DNA of 64,000 nt from UBA6059 sp965227155 (GCA_965227155.1 OZ245731.1:2046001-2110000); one strand, 5' to 3'. Positions 27,260 to 35,880 are shown, numbered from the stretch's first letter. Notes: generated by a model not told the origin, from the sequence alone. Numbers and translations are program-made.

Positions 27260-28324
27260 ATGAGTTTAGAAGAATTACGAAAACAAATCGATGAGGTTGA
27301 TACCCGTATCCTGGAATTACTCTCCAAGCGTATGGAGGTAGTAAATCAGGTAGGTGAGCTTAAGCGTAAATCTAAGGCAACAATCTACCGACCGGAGAGG
27401 GAAAAGGCTATCATCGACCGGTTGGAGAAGATCAATACAGGTCGCCTCAATAGGGCTGCCATTGAAGCCATATTTCTTGAGATTTTTGCGGTGGCAAGAA
27501 ATCTCGAATTACCGGAGCGAGTAGCATATCTCGGCCCTGAGGGTAGCTTTACGCACCAGGCTGCTGAGAGCCGGTATGGAGCTATGAGTACCTACACACC
27601 GCTGAATTCCATCCGTGCGGTATTTGAAACGGTAAAAACCGACAGGGCGAGATTTGGTGTAGTACCTATTGAAAATAACCAGGAAGGTGTAGTGCAGGAA
27701 ACCATTGACCTTCTGGGTCAATATGATCTGAATATAGTGTCGGAATTACCCATGCCTATTCATTTTGCTTTCGCAACAGAAGAGGAGGATTTAAAGAAGA
27801 TTAAGAAGATTTATTCTAAAGACATTGCTTTTAGGCAATGCCAGAGCTTTATCAATGACCATTTTGGGAAGTCGGTTGAGCTCATTCCTGTGAACTCCAC
27901 CAGCACAGCAGTAAAGCTTGCTAAAGAAGAGAAAGGCTCAGCCGCCATCTGTGCGCACATTGCTGCACGGGAATATGACCTACCGATTTTGTTTGAAAAT
28001 ATTGAAGATTCGGGAGAAAACTTTACGCGTTTCATCATTCTTGGCAAGGGATTTTTCAATGAGCCCAGCGGTGAAGACAAAACCTCCATCATAGCCAGGC
28101 TTCCTGATAAACCCGGTGCGCTAGCGTTATTTCTTCAGGAATTTCATCGTGCCAAAATCAACCTCAGCAAAGTTGAAAGCAGGCCTGCCAAAGAAGGATC
28201 AAAATTCAAATACATCTTTTTCATTGATTTTGATGGGCATTACAATGACCGCAAAGTGCAGAAAGTAATCAAAAACTATTGGCACAATATCAAATGGCTG
28301 GGCAGCTATGTGAAGCTGGTTTAA
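27260..28324 (+). CDS. pheA: bifunctional chorismate mutase/prephenate dehydratase
   Basis: A 354-residue enzyme for phenylalanine synthesis. Residues 1-85 are an AroQ chorismate mutase (RKQIDEVDTRILELLSKRM). Residues about 90-265 are prephenate dehydratase, starting VAYLGPEGSFTHQAA and including NNQEGVVQETIDLL and the catalytic TRF of ENFTRFIILG. Residues about 275-350 are an ACT domain (PGALALFLQEF, then SKVESRP) that should bind phenylalanine for feedback inhibition. It converges with the pseudouridine synthase gene. Confidence 0.96.
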   Translation: MSLEELRKQIDEVDTRILELLSKRMEVVNQVGELKRKSKATIYRPEREKAIIDRLEKINTGRLNRAAIEAIFLEIFAVARNLELPERVAYLGPEGSFTHQAAESRYGAMSTYTPLNSIRAVFETVKTDRARFGVVPIENNQEGVVQETIDLLGQYDLNIVSELPMPIHFAFATEEEDLKKIKKIYSKDIAFRQCQSFINDHFGKSVELIPVNSTSTAVKLAKEEKGSAAICAHIAAREYDLPILFENIEDSGENFTRFIILGKGFFNEPSGEDKTSIIARLPDKPGALALFLQEFHRAKINLSKVESRPAKEGSKFKYIFFIDFDGHYNDRKVQKVIKNYWHNIKWLGSYVKLV

Positions 28325-28330
28325 AAAGCT

Positions 28331-29365
28331 TTATTCGTGATTGATATAGCTTTCCCATTTGTCAATGAGCTGGACAAATTCTTCAGGCAGTTCACTGTCA
28401 AATTGTATCCACTTTTTGGTCACGGGATGTTCAAAGCCAAGCGATTTGGCATGTAAGGCCTGCCTGGGCATCAATTTGAAGCAGTTTTGCACAAACTGTT
28501 TATACTTTGAGAATGTAGTGCCTTTTAGGATTTTATCCCCGCCATAGGTAACATCATTGAATAGTGGATGACCAATGTATTTGAAATGTGCCCTGATCTG
28601 ATGGGTACGCCCTGTTTCCAGTTGGCACTTTACCAGGCTTACATAGCGCAGCTGCTTCAAAGTTTCATAATGTGTAATGGCTGTTCTCCCTATATCACCT
28701 TCAGGAAAAGCATCAGTAACACGGCGATCTTTCAGGCTCCTGCCCAAATTGACGTTGATCGTGCCCTGCGGTGGGTCTGGTTCGCCCCAAACCAATGCAT
28801 AGTAGGTACGCTCAATCGAATGGTCAAAAAACTGCCTGGCCAGGCCGGTCATGGCTGCTTCAGACTTGGCAATTACCAGCAGGCCCGAAGTGTCTTTGTC
28901 AATGCGATGTACAAGGCCGGGTCGGCCATCATTGTTGGGCATAGTTGGTAGCTGCTGAAAATGATAAGCCAGTGCATTGACCAAGGTTCCTGACCAGTTT
29001 TGGTAAGCGGGATGGACCACCATGCCAGCCGGTTTATGCACGATCAATAAATGATCATCCTCGAAGCGAATATCCAGTGGGATATTTTCGGGTACTACCT
29101 CAGTATCGCGGGGTGGCTCGGGCAGAGCAATGCGAATCTCATCACCAGGATGCACACGGTAATTTGGCTTTACTTTTTGACTGTTGACCTGCACAAAACC
29201 ATCTTTAATGGCTGCCTGTAGCTTATTGCGCGTAACATTAGGGAGCCGATCCATCAGGAACTTGTCCAGCCGTAGCAGTTCTTGCTTTGGGTCTGCTTTC
29301 AACCGGTGATGCTCAAAAAGTTCATCATCCTGCTCTTCGTAATTGTCATAACTTTGCTCAGCCAT
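28331..29365 (-). CDS. RluA/RluD-family 23S rRNA pseudouridine synthase
   Basis: About 344 residues. An S4 RNA-binding domain (LRLDKFLMDRLPNVTRNKLQAAI) precedes a catalytic domain with HRIDKDTSGLLVIAK, in which the aspartate is the catalytic residue, and ends with GRTHQIRAHF and HPLFNDVTYGG. It converts uridines in 23S rRNA to pseudouridine, as RluD does. The start is set at the ATG at 29365 (AEQSYDNYEEQ); a longer reading frame upstream to 29455 looks non-coding. This start overlaps the opposite-strand start of the PLP enzyme (CATG), so the two genes are head to head with no gap. Confidence 0.92.
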   Translation of the reverse strand: MAEQSYDNYEEQDDELFEHHRLKADPKQELLRLDKFLMDRLPNVTRNKLQAAIKDGFVQVNSQKVKPNYRVHPGDEIRIALPEPPRDTEVVPENIPLDIRFEDDHLLIVHKPAGMVVHPAYQNWSGTLVNALAYHFQQLPTMPNNDGRPGLVHRIDKDTSGLLVIAKSEAAMTGLARQFFDHSIERTYYALVWGEPDPPQGTINVNLGRSLKDRRVTDAFPEGDIGRTAITHYETLKQLRYVSLVKCQLETGRTHQIRAHFKYIGHPLFNDVTYGGDKILKGTTFSKYKQFVQNCFKLMPRQALHAKSLGFEHPVTKKWIQFDSELPEEFVQLIDKWESYINHE

Positions 29366-30275
29366 GATGCGAATTTCGGAAATAAACACCAATACTCCTG
29401 TGCAGGAAGTGCTACATCCGGCATTAAGCAGATACTCGCAAAGACTTTTTGTCAAGCGGGATGACCTGATTCACCCTGAAATATCCGGCAATAAGTGGAG
29501 AAAGCTGAAATTCAACATCCTGGAGGCACAAAAGCAAGGGATTGAAACAATCCTGACTTATGGTGGTGCATTTTCCAATCATATAGTAGCTACTGCTGCC
29601 GCCTGCCAGCTGGCAGGGATGAGATCTATTGGGATCATTAGGGGAGAAGAGATAAGCCAGGAAAATCCTACCCTCAGTAGGGCCAATAGCTATGGTATGG
29701 AACTTCATTTTGTAAGTCGAGCAGCATACAGGGAAAAGGAGTCTGAGGCATTTAAAGACCGTTTCCTTGGGCAGTTTGGCCGATTTTTAGAAGTTCCGGA
29801 GGGTGGTGCCAACGAGCTTGGCGCAAAGGGCTGCAAGGAAATTATAAAAGATTTGCCTGAAAAATTTGATTACATAGCGGTGGCCATTGGCACTGGCACA
29901 ACCTACAGAGGTCTTTTGGAAATGAGAACATTCGAGAATTTCAAAATACTTGGTTTTCCAGTATTGAAAGGATTTGAAGAAGTGGCGGATGAACTGCTTA
30001 ATCAATCCGGCAGCAAAGGAGACCGTTGGTTTCATGATTATCATTTTGGAGGCTATGCCAAATGGAAGCCTGAGCTTGTAGAATTTATCAATGACTTTAA
30101 AGTCCAAACGGGTATTCCTTTAGACCCAATTTATACCGGAAAGATGATGTTTGGTGTTTTCAATCTGTTGGAGAAAGGTTATTTCAAAGAGAATACAAAA
30201 ATCCTTGCTATACATACAGGAGGGCTACAAGGGATTGAAGGATTTAATCAGCGGTTTGGGAAATTGATCGAATAG
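29364..30275 (+). CDS. PLP-dependent ACC deaminase/D-cysteine desulfhydrase family enzyme
   Basis: A 303-residue tryptophan-synthase-beta-like PLP enzyme. LFVKRDDLIHPEISGNKWRKLKFN carries the PLP lysine (NKWRKL). GGAFSNHIVATAAAC and VAIGTGTTYRGLL, a phosphate-binding glycine loop, also fit the 1-aminocyclopropane-1-carboxylate deaminase/D-cysteine desulfhydrase family. Which of the two reactions it performs cannot be told; both release ammonia from small amino acids. Two adjacent ATGs (29364 and 29367) are the only suitable starts, so the promoter must lie within the N-terminal coding part of the neighbouring pseudouridine synthase gene. Confidence 0.87.
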   Translation: MMRISEINTNTPVQEVLHPALSRYSQRLFVKRDDLIHPEISGNKWRKLKFNILEAQKQGIETILTYGGAFSNHIVATAAACQLAGMRSIGIIRGEEISQENPTLSRANSYGMELHFVSRAAYREKESEAFKDRFLGQFGRFLEVPEGGANELGAKGCKEIIKDLPEKFDYIAVAIGTGTTYRGLLEMRTFENFKILGFPVLKGFEEVADELLNQSGSKGDRWFHDYHFGGYAKWKPELVEFINDFKVQTGIPLDPIYTGKMMFGVFNLLEKGYFKENTKILAIHTGGLQGIEGFNQRFGKLIE

Positions 30276-30288
30276 TTATTTTAGAGAC

Positions 30289-30468
30289 TCAACTTTTCTT
30301 ACCAGGCGAGTTAGTCATTATTCCAGTGTCGCACTTTGATTCTATAAATCCATAAAACACACTATTCCTTTTATTGAAATAATCTAATACCAATTGTAGA
30401 AGCTTTATGCTAGCGTCAGTTTGATTTTTGAGCCTTTCAAGCGCTTCCTTAAATTCCTTTTTAGTCAT
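30289..30468 (-). CDS. small hypothetical protein, 59 residues
   Basis: An ATG at 30466-30468 opens a 59-codon frame ending with TGA at 30289-30291. The product begins MTKKEFKEALERLKNQTD, predicts as an amphipathic helix and has an AT-rich composition. I do not recognise it. It lies downstream of the VapC-like gene on the same strand and fills most of the gap before the PLP enzyme's stop. It may be a real small gene or a degraded one. Confidence 0.4.
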   Translation of the reverse strand: MTKKEFKEALERLKNQTDASIKLLQLVLDYFNKRNSVFYGFIESKCDTGIMTNSPGKKS

Positions 30469-30514
30469 AAGTTAAAACCAATAATAATTTATCTAATGCT
30501 TCTGCCACTAGGCA

Positions 30515-30928
30515 TCAATGCATAAAAACATTGGTTAGGTATTGATTCCGGATATCCCTGTAAATATAAAAGTCTGAATCAACTGAAGCGATTTCTGTAT
30601 ATCCGGTAAGCTCGGAAATGACTATTAAGCTGGCATCAGCCAAATCCATTGGCACATCTTTAAACTTTTCAGTAAGCTCCAGTAGCCTTTCCACATGGTT
30701 TTGATCCATCGGATATATGTTCAGCCCTCCCCGGTCTATCCATTTAAGGAAATTGGTTTGTGCCCGCTGGTGAAAATCAAGCATGTGGCAGACTTCTGTT
30801 ACCACAGGCCAGGTGGTCCATAAGGCACCTTCGTAAGCTTTAAGAAAATGCAGGCTTTTTTGATGGTATTGGTCGCTTTTATCGAATAGCGCAATTAACG
30901 GACCGGCATCAATGAGAATGTTTTGCAC
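30515..30928 (-). CDS. PIN-domain toxin (VapC-like)
   Basis: About 137 residues with PIN-domain acidic residues in order: LIDAGPLIALFD near the start, TEVCHML (Glu near 45), LADASLIVISE and IASVDSDFYIYR at the end. PIN toxins cleave RNA in a metal-dependent way. GTG at 30928 is chosen because the PIN fold begins there; an upstream ATG at 30997 would add 23 residues unrelated to PIN and overlap the antitoxin gene deeply. With this start the overlap with the antitoxin is 20 bp, which indicates coupled expression. Confidence 0.8.
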   Translation of the reverse strand: MQNILIDAGPLIALFDKSDQYHQKSLHFLKAYEGALWTTWPVVTEVCHMLDFHQRAQTNFLKWIDRGGLNIYPMDQNHVERLLELTEKFKDVPMDLADASLIVISELTGYTEIASVDSDFYIYRDIRNQYLTNVFMH

Positions 30929-31157
30929 GGAGCTTTTCTTTGATTCGATTTTTGTAAGTGGTGGAGGCATCTGTACGGTCACTTCCTGCCACACCAAATA
31001 GGTCCTCTCCTAAATCATAGGCTGACTTTTCTATGTCTGCTTTGCTCAGGTAGGCTACCAAAGCTTCTTTTACCACTTGTGATTTGGAAAGGTGCTTTTG
31101 AACGCTATACTTTTCAAGCTTCTTTTCCAGATCTTTATGTAATCTTACATTTAGCAT
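30909..31157 (-). CDS. ribbon-helix-helix antitoxin (VapB/CopG-like)
   Basis: An 82-residue protein whose first ~45 residues form a ribbon-helix-helix DNA-binding unit: strand NVRLHKDLEKKL, then helices KYSVQKHLSKSQVVKEAL. The C-terminal tail should wrap the PIN toxin. The ATG at 31157 fits the family; an ATG at 31190 would lie within the operator repeats. The pair should be autoregulated through the TGTAATACA repeats just upstream. Confidence 0.78.
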   Translation of the reverse strand: MLNVRLHKDLEKKLEKYSVQKHLSKSQVVKEALVAYLSKADIEKSAYDLGEDLFGVAGSDRTDASTTYKNRIKEKLRAKHSH

Positions 31158-31189
31158 ATTACAATCCTTTGTAATACAAATGTAATACA
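31157..31189. promoter_or_regulatory. candidate antitoxin operator: TGTAATACA repeats
   Basis: TGTAATACA occurs at 31170-31178 and 31181-31189, an 11-bp period (one helical turn). An inverted partial copy, TATTACA, lies at 31157-31163. Such phased repeats fit side-by-side binding of ribbon-helix-helix dimers on the promoter of their own operon. Confidence 0.5.
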
Positions 31190-31219
31190 TATTTTTAGAG
31201 TTTAAAACACTTTTTAAAT

Positions 31220-32590
31220 TTATCCAAACAGCTCCGAAAACACCCCGCCAAGTTTAGTACAAGCAATGATTTCAATTTTGTACTTTTTGAGGTCAATTCC
31301 TTTCAAATTGTATCTGGAGACCAAGATTTTCTCAAAGCCCAATTTTTCCGCTTCGGCGATTCTGCTCTCTAATCGGTTGATAGCTCTAATTTCACCCCCA
31401 AGTCCTACCTCTGCTGCAAAGGCAACTTTAGGTGCTATGGGAATCTCCTGGTAGGAGGATATAATCGCTGCACAGATGGCCAAATCTATTGCAGGATCAT
31501 CGATGCGCAGACCACCGGCCAGGTTGATGAACACATCCTGACTGTTTAGGCGCATACCTCCCCTTTTTTCCAGCACGGCCAGCAGCATATTGAGACGCTT
31601 GATGTCAAAGCCGGTAGAGCTACGCTGTGGCGTACCATAAGTGGCGGGGCTCACAAGAGCCTGAGCTTCAATCAAAAGGGGCCTGTTACCCTCCAGGGTG
31701 GCACTAATGGCAACGCCGCTGAGGTCATCTTCTCTTTGCGAAATGAGTATTTCTGAGGGATTGGTTACCTGCCGAAGACCGGTTCCCTGCATTTCATAAA
31801 TACCCAACTCCGCGGTGGAGCCAAACCTGTTTTTCTGGGTGCGAAGTATCCGATAAACCAGATGCCGATCGCCTTCAAATTGAAGTACAGTATCCACCAT
31901 ATGTTCCAGCACTTTAGGTCCGGCCAGGGAACCCTCCTTCGTAATATGCCCAATGAGAAATACAGGTGTATTGGTTTCCTTCGCAAATTGCATTAGGCGG
32001 TTGGCACATTCACGCACTTGCGAAATACTTCCGGCAATAGATTCGATCTGCTCGGTACGCATCGTCTGAATGGAATCAATCACCAACAGCTCAGGTTTTA
32101 CCAAATCAACTTGCATAAATATGGATTCCAGAGATGTTTCAGCAAGTATGTAACATTGCTCTGTTTTTATGCCGATGCGCTCCGCTCTCAATTTTATTTG
32201 ATGCTCACTTTCCTCTCCGGAGATGTAAAGGGTTTTGGTGTTTTTTAATGCAAGGGCTATCTGCAACATCAGGGTGGATTTGCCAATGCCTGGCTCACCA
32301 CCGATCAACACGAGGGAACCTCCAACAATTCCTCCACCCAGCACCCGATCCAGCTCAGCATCACCGGTAAGCAGGCGTTCATGTGTTTTGGAGGCGATAT
32401 TCTGAATAGGAGTGGGCTTTGCCTTGGTAGTTTGGCTTCCTGTTGGTTGCCAGCTTTTTCGGTCTTTTTCAGGATGGATCAGCTCCTCAGCATACGTATT
32501 CCATTCGCCGCAGGCAGGGCATTTCCCAACCCATTTGGCAGACTGGGCGCCACAGTTTTGGCATACATAAGCGGTTTTTGTTTTCGCCAA
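31220..32590 (-). CDS. radA: DNA repair protein RadA
   Basis: A 456-residue protein with all RadA parts. A four-cysteine zinc finger (CQNCGAQSAKW, then CPACGEWNT) at residues 10-30 precedes a RecA-like ATPase with Walker A GGEPGIGKST near residue 97 and the RadA-specific KNRFG motif (TQKNRFGSTAELG). A Lon-protease-like C-terminal domain (about 300-456) lacks obvious catalytic residues. RadA helps process recombination intermediates as a DnaB-like motor at D-loops. It lies just after the VapBC pair in map order but is the first of these genes to be transcribed; the gap of 29 bp might allow readthrough. Confidence 0.96.
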   Translation of the reverse strand: MAKTKTAYVCQNCGAQSAKWVGKCPACGEWNTYAEELIHPEKDRKSWQPTGSQTTKAKPTPIQNIASKTHERLLTGDAELDRVLGGGIVGGSLVLIGGEPGIGKSTLMLQIALALKNTKTLYISGEESEHQIKLRAERIGIKTEQCYILAETSLESIFMQVDLVKPELLVIDSIQTMRTEQIESIAGSISQVRECANRLMQFAKETNTPVFLIGHITKEGSLAGPKVLEHMVDTVLQFEGDRHLVYRILRTQKNRFGSTAELGIYEMQGTGLRQVTNPSEILISQREDDLSGVAISATLEGNRPLLIEAQALVSPATYGTPQRSSTGFDIKRLNMLLAVLEKRGGMRLNSQDVFINLAGGLRIDDPAIDLAICAAIISSYQEIPIAPKVAFAAEVGLGGEIRAINRLESRIAEAEKLGFEKILVSRYNLKGIDLKKYKIEIIACTKLGGVFSELFG

Positions 32591-32705
32591 TTGAACCTAG
32601 TATTGAAATGTAACTTATTTGCAAGGTATCAATAAAGTGTATTATGCATTAGGTTCAAATGATAGAAATATTTACCCTTTTGAAAAGACTGATCTGCATT
32701 TTAGT

Positions 32706-34211
32706 TTAGTCTTTTAGAACTACAAAACTGATCCCGGCAGAAATTAAATGCGCTTTTAAAGTATTGCTTCGGATATATCTATGATATCTCACATCCATAC
32801 TTTTGATAGCCAGTTTACCCAATTTTCTAGATAGATATGGATCAGTATGAGAAACGCCAAAGCCAATCTGATTAGCGGAAAAACCAGACAAGTCAAAGTC
32901 TGAAGTGTAATAATTATCTGTAGATAGGTTCTCTTCATATCTTCCAAAATAGTTTGCGGCAGTTTGATTATAATATCGATATGAGGGATATAAAGTGAAG
33001 TGGTTGCCTAATTTAATTGGTAATTCCAGATTTGCCGTATGTGCATTAATACCCCAATCGTCCAGATAGAAACGATAGAATAAGCGTAATACAAACCTTT
33101 CATTGATATAATAATTAAATCTGGTTCCCAATGCCATTTTGGTTCTTATACCTGGTAGCCTTTCGATATCATCTGCCAATTGGAAAACATGGTTATTTTG
33201 GTTGGTTGTGTAATGTGGTATATCACTAGCGTTGCCCACATAGTAGTTGGGTATATCTCCAAAATACACTCTTTGAAGTGGGTTAGAAAGCCAACCATCC
33301 TGCTGTACAATATCGGCAAGAAGAAGCAGCTGTGCATTATTGGATAGTATTTGAGAAAATGAAAGTGAAAGCGTATAACTATTTCGGCTGGTGTTATCTA
33401 TTTGTACTGATTGCTTTGGTGCCCATACATTTGAACCAAATTTATTGATTGCCCGACCACTCTCATCCAAAATTGTCAGGCCACTAAAGAATCCTCTGAT
33501 GAGGCTTTCACCAGCTTCATAATAGGAGTCGAGTTCTGTTGGATAAACGGGAATCCATTGGTCAAAATATGCATTGGCTGAAATGGAGGCTTCAGTATTT
33601 TTTTCATTCCAAAGTTTTGTAAAAACCCATCCAAAACCCAAAGAAAAATAATCATACTCACTGGCAACCGAGCCATGTACAGCAATTATCTCATTGCGAT
33701 CGTCTGAATAATGACTATAGTTTATTGTGAAATTTGTCCATATATCTTTTCTTGAAGCTCCTGATGAGGCTACCCATGGACTGGCTGTAATCTCTCCAGG
33801 GCTGTAAGAGCCAAAGTCGTCATCATCATCATCATCATCGTCATCATCATAACCTCTTGAGGCCCCTGAATTATCAAAAGGATCGAGATTACTTGAGGAG
33901 GCAGAAGTATATGCAGAGATTGATCCATTTATAGCGAGTATATTATCATCCTTTATTGGTATTGATACTACGATAGTAGGGTTAATGTCCTGAAGGTTTT
34001 CTGTACCGACACCACCTGTCACAGAAGCATGATCACCATTTTGAGAATAGTAGCTTGTCAGAAAATCTATCTCCACATTATCAAGCACTCGTTTTTTAAA
34101 ATTTTTAGTGCTATCTGCCTGTGCTATTACAAAAAATGGCAGCAATAAGGCGATACCTAAAATGAAGAATCCTCTAATTACATCCACATCCACCCCCCGT
34201 TTTACCACCAT
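32706..34211 (-). CDS. DUF3570 outer-membrane-like beta-barrel protein
   Basis: About 501 residues with a signal peptide ending VIAQ, followed by a region rich in alternating polar/aromatic strands as in an outer-membrane beta-barrel. It matches DUF3570 by sequence pattern (NVEIDFLTSYYSQNGDHASVTGGVGTE, then RYYNQTAANYFG and a C-terminal strand ending in a hydrophobic residue). A run of 11 aspartates at about residues 120-130 lies in a loop and is encoded by a GAT/GAC repeat. It is last in the operon Trx-ApbE-DUF4266-DUF3570. The start is uncertain: the ATG at 34211 overlaps DUF4266 by 38 bp, and a GTG at 34187 would overlap by 14 bp. Function is not established. Confidence 0.82.
   Translation of the reverse strand: MVVKRGVDVDVIRGFFILGIALLLPFFVIAQADSTKNFKKRVLDNVEIDFLTSYYSQNGDHASVTGGVGTENLQDINPTIVVSIPIKDDNILAINGSISAYTSASSSNLDPFDNSGASRGYDDDDDDDDDDDFGSYSPGEITASPWVASSGASRKDIWTNFTINYSHYSDDRNEIIAVHGSVASEYDYFSLGFGWVFTKLWNEKNTEASISANAYFDQWIPVYPTELDSYYEAGESLIRGFFSGLTILDESGRAINKFGSNVWAPKQSVQIDNTSRNSYTLSLSFSQILSNNAQLLLLADIVQQDGWLSNPLQRVYFGDIPNYYVGNASDIPHYTTNQNNHVFQLADDIERLPGIRTKMALGTRFNYYINERFVLRLFYRFYLDDWGINAHTANLELPIKLGNHFTLYPSYRYYNQTAANYFGRYEENLSTDNYYTSDFDLSGFSANQIGFGVSHTDPYLSRKLGKLAIKSMDVRYHRYIRSNTLKAHLISAGISFVVLKD
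33817..33850. repeat. trinucleotide repeat encoding 11 aspartates
   Basis: A run of ATC/GTC triplets (GAT/GAC on the coding strand) inside the DUF3570 gene. Slippage would add or remove aspartates without shifting the frame. Confidence 0.85.
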
Positions 34212-34386
34212 TAGCACCTGATGCACCTTCCCGGTATGACTGGAAAGCATTTTGAAAGCGATCACATTTATGAGCAGTAAGCGCCATATCAGGGTCGTTA
34301 AGATTTACTTTTTGATAGCCTTTTACTGCTACACATGATGAAGCAGCGATTGTAAGTAGTACAGAGATTATCAATAATTTCTTCAT
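34174..34386 (-). CDS. DUF4266 small lipoprotein with C-terminal GGGCGCN
   Basis: A 70-residue lipoprotein: the signal peptide ends in the lipobox AASSC (Cys 18). The mature part holds KVNLNDPDMAL and ends YREGASGANGGKTGGG followed by CGCN, the hallmark of DUF4266. The segment EGASGAN resembles the D-G-x-S-G-A-T motif to which ApbE attaches FMN, with asparagine where the modified threonine would be. The Cys-Gly-Cys end could bind metal or be a redox pair. It overlaps apbE by 4 bp and the DUF3570 gene by 13-38 bp. Its function is not known; neighbours suggest an envelope redox role. Confidence 0.88.
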   Translation of the reverse strand: MKKLLIISVLLTIAASSCVAVKGYQKVNLNDPDMALTAHKCDRFQNAFQSYREGASGANGGKTGGGCGCN

Positions 34387-35372
34387 TTGGTTTCTATATT
34401 GAGATTTGATGACTTTACAATTGTCCCGCTATCAGTAATTAGGATAGCTTCTGCACCATTTATTTGATTTATTCGGTCTATACCTACTTCATGGCCCAGC
34501 ACAAATATTGCAGTTGCCAATGCATCGGCTAATTCTGCGCTGGGAGCAAAAATTGTCGCACTGATAATTCCGGTTGCTGGATAGCCGGTTTTTGGATTGA
34601 TGATATGCGAGTATCGTATGCCATTAAAGGTGACATACTTCTCGTAATTGCCGGAAGTGACTACTGCACCATTCTTTAGCGGTAGCATTCCATAAGTGGC
34701 ATTTTTATTTAATGGATTAGTAATGGCAACCAACCAATTTTTTCCGTCAGGTTGCTTCCCCCAGGTATTCATATCCCCGGAAGCATTAATAATACCAGCC
34801 TCTACACCATGCTTGATAAGCAATGCTTTGGCTTTATCCGCAGCATAACCTTTTCCTATTCCGCCAAAGCCAATTTTCATGCCTTTTTCTGATAAAAAAA
34901 TGGTATTATTAACCGGATTCAGTATTATTTTTTCATAGCCTACCTTATTTACAGATGCCCTGATTTCATTTTGTGGAGGCATACTTGTCATTGACCCATC
35001 AAATTTCCAAATCCTATCCATAGAAGCATATGTAATATCAAATGCGCCATCAGTTAGCCTGGATATTCCTATACATCTTTGAATAAAATCGAAGTATTCT
35101 TGATTGACAGCTATTGGTTGTAAGCCTGCTGCATTGTTGATGTCAGAGGTGATCGAAGAAGGATCCCAGGATGAAATGAGTTTTTCTATTCTTGAAATCT
35201 CCTCAATAGCTAAATCTATATATTCATCCGCTTTGGTTTGGGATGTGGCAACCACGGTAATATCAAAGCGACTACCCATTAGACCAGTAGTTCTATGGTA
35301 AACTTCCTGAGCATAAAGTGTATAACCGCTTATAAATATCAGTGGAGCGAAAAAAAAGAATAGCCTGGGCAT
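34383..35372 (-). CDS. apbE: FAD:protein FMN transferase (ApbE)
   Basis: A 329-residue protein with a signal peptide ending in TLYAQ, so it works outside the cytoplasm. Visible ApbE motifs are GSRFDITV near the N-terminus, GGIGKGYAADKA in the middle, INASGDMNTWG and the C-terminal ATIFAPSAELADALATAIFVLG, which includes the metal-binding aspartate. ApbE moves FMN from FAD onto a threonine of target proteins. No classical FMN-binding (NqrC/RnfG-like) target lies in the operon, which makes the neighbouring DUF4266 protein notable. It overlaps the thioredoxin-like gene by one base and DUF4266 by four. Confidence 0.93.
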   Translation of the reverse strand: MPRLFFFFAPLIFISGYTLYAQEVYHRTTGLMGSRFDITVVATSQTKADEYIDLAIEEISRIEKLISSWDPSSITSDINNAAGLQPIAVNQEYFDFIQRCIGISRLTDGAFDITYASMDRIWKFDGSMTSMPPQNEIRASVNKVGYEKIILNPVNNTIFLSEKGMKIGFGGIGKGYAADKAKALLIKHGVEAGIINASGDMNTWGKQPDGKNWLVAITNPLNKNATYGMLPLKNGAVVTSGNYEKYVTFNGIRYSHIINPKTGYPATGIISATIFAPSAELADALATAIFVLGHEVGIDRINQINGAEAILITDSGTIVKSSNLNIETK

Positions 35373-35809
35373 TATAGGATCAGGGCGTTGATAAGTTTTA
35401 TATATTCTTCGGGAGTAACGTTTTCATAACCTGCCTTACCAAGCATTTCACCCTTTTCATTCAAGATCACAACTAGCGGAAAATATCCTTCCTGATTATA
35501 TTGCTCTGCAAGCATCTCATTCGCTTTTTGCTGGTCTTTGGGCAATGCGTTTTTAGATTTTCGTGGGAAATCTGCTTTGAGCATCACATAATGCTCAGAA
35601 GCATAGGATTGAAAGGTATCTGTACTCCATATCTGTTTATCTAATCGAATGCATGGAGCACACCAATCAGACCCCTGAAATACAAGCACTATGGGTAGTT
35701 TTTTCTGCTCTGCTGTAGCACGTGCACTGTCCATGCTTGTGAACCAAGTTTGACCGTAAGCCATCGAACTAAACAAGCACAATTGAAAGATTAAAAAAGC
35801 CTTTTTCAT
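35372..35809 (-). CDS. periplasmic thioredoxin-like protein with CAPC motif
   Basis: A 145-residue protein with a signal peptide ending AYGQ and a thioredoxin fold: QGSDWCAPCIRLDKQIW holds the CxxC pair near residues 51-54, and GYFPLVVILNEKGEMLGKAGY supplies the cis-proline-side strand. It resembles the DUF255/thioredoxin_7-like lipoprotein-reductase group and should reduce disulfides in the periplasm, perhaps the CGC end of the DUF4266 protein. It is the first gene of the operon, and its ATG lies only 13 bp after a perfect terminator-like hairpin. Confidence 0.88.
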   Translation of the reverse strand: MKKAFLIFQLCLFSSMAYGQTWFTSMDSARATAEQKKLPIVLVFQGSDWCAPCIRLDKQIWSTDTFQSYASEHYVMLKADFPRKSKNALPKDQQKANEMLAEQYNQEGYFPLVVILNEKGEMLGKAGYENVTPEEYIKLINALIL

Positions 35810-35822
35810 ATTCTATTAAAAA

Positions 35823-35854
35823 TAGTCCAGGTGTCGCTTTTGACACCTGGACTA
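35823..35854 (-). terminator. perfect 13-bp stem-loop with T-run, just before the redox operon
   Basis: TAGTCCAGGTGTC pairs fully with GACACCTGGACTA around a 6-base loop. Read on the minus strand it is followed by TTTTTAATAG. It should terminate transcription of the acidic lipoprotein gene, but it ends 13 bases before the ATG of the thioredoxin-like gene, leaving no room for a promoter of the next operon. It may act as an attenuator or processing site. Confidence 0.8.
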
Positions 35855-35880
35855 ACCTTACCTAACAAAAATTGATACTC

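Noticed and set aside
29366..29455. N-terminal extension of the pseudouridine synthase frame
   Set aside because: The extra 30 residues have no family counterpart and would overlap the PLP enzyme gene on the other strand.
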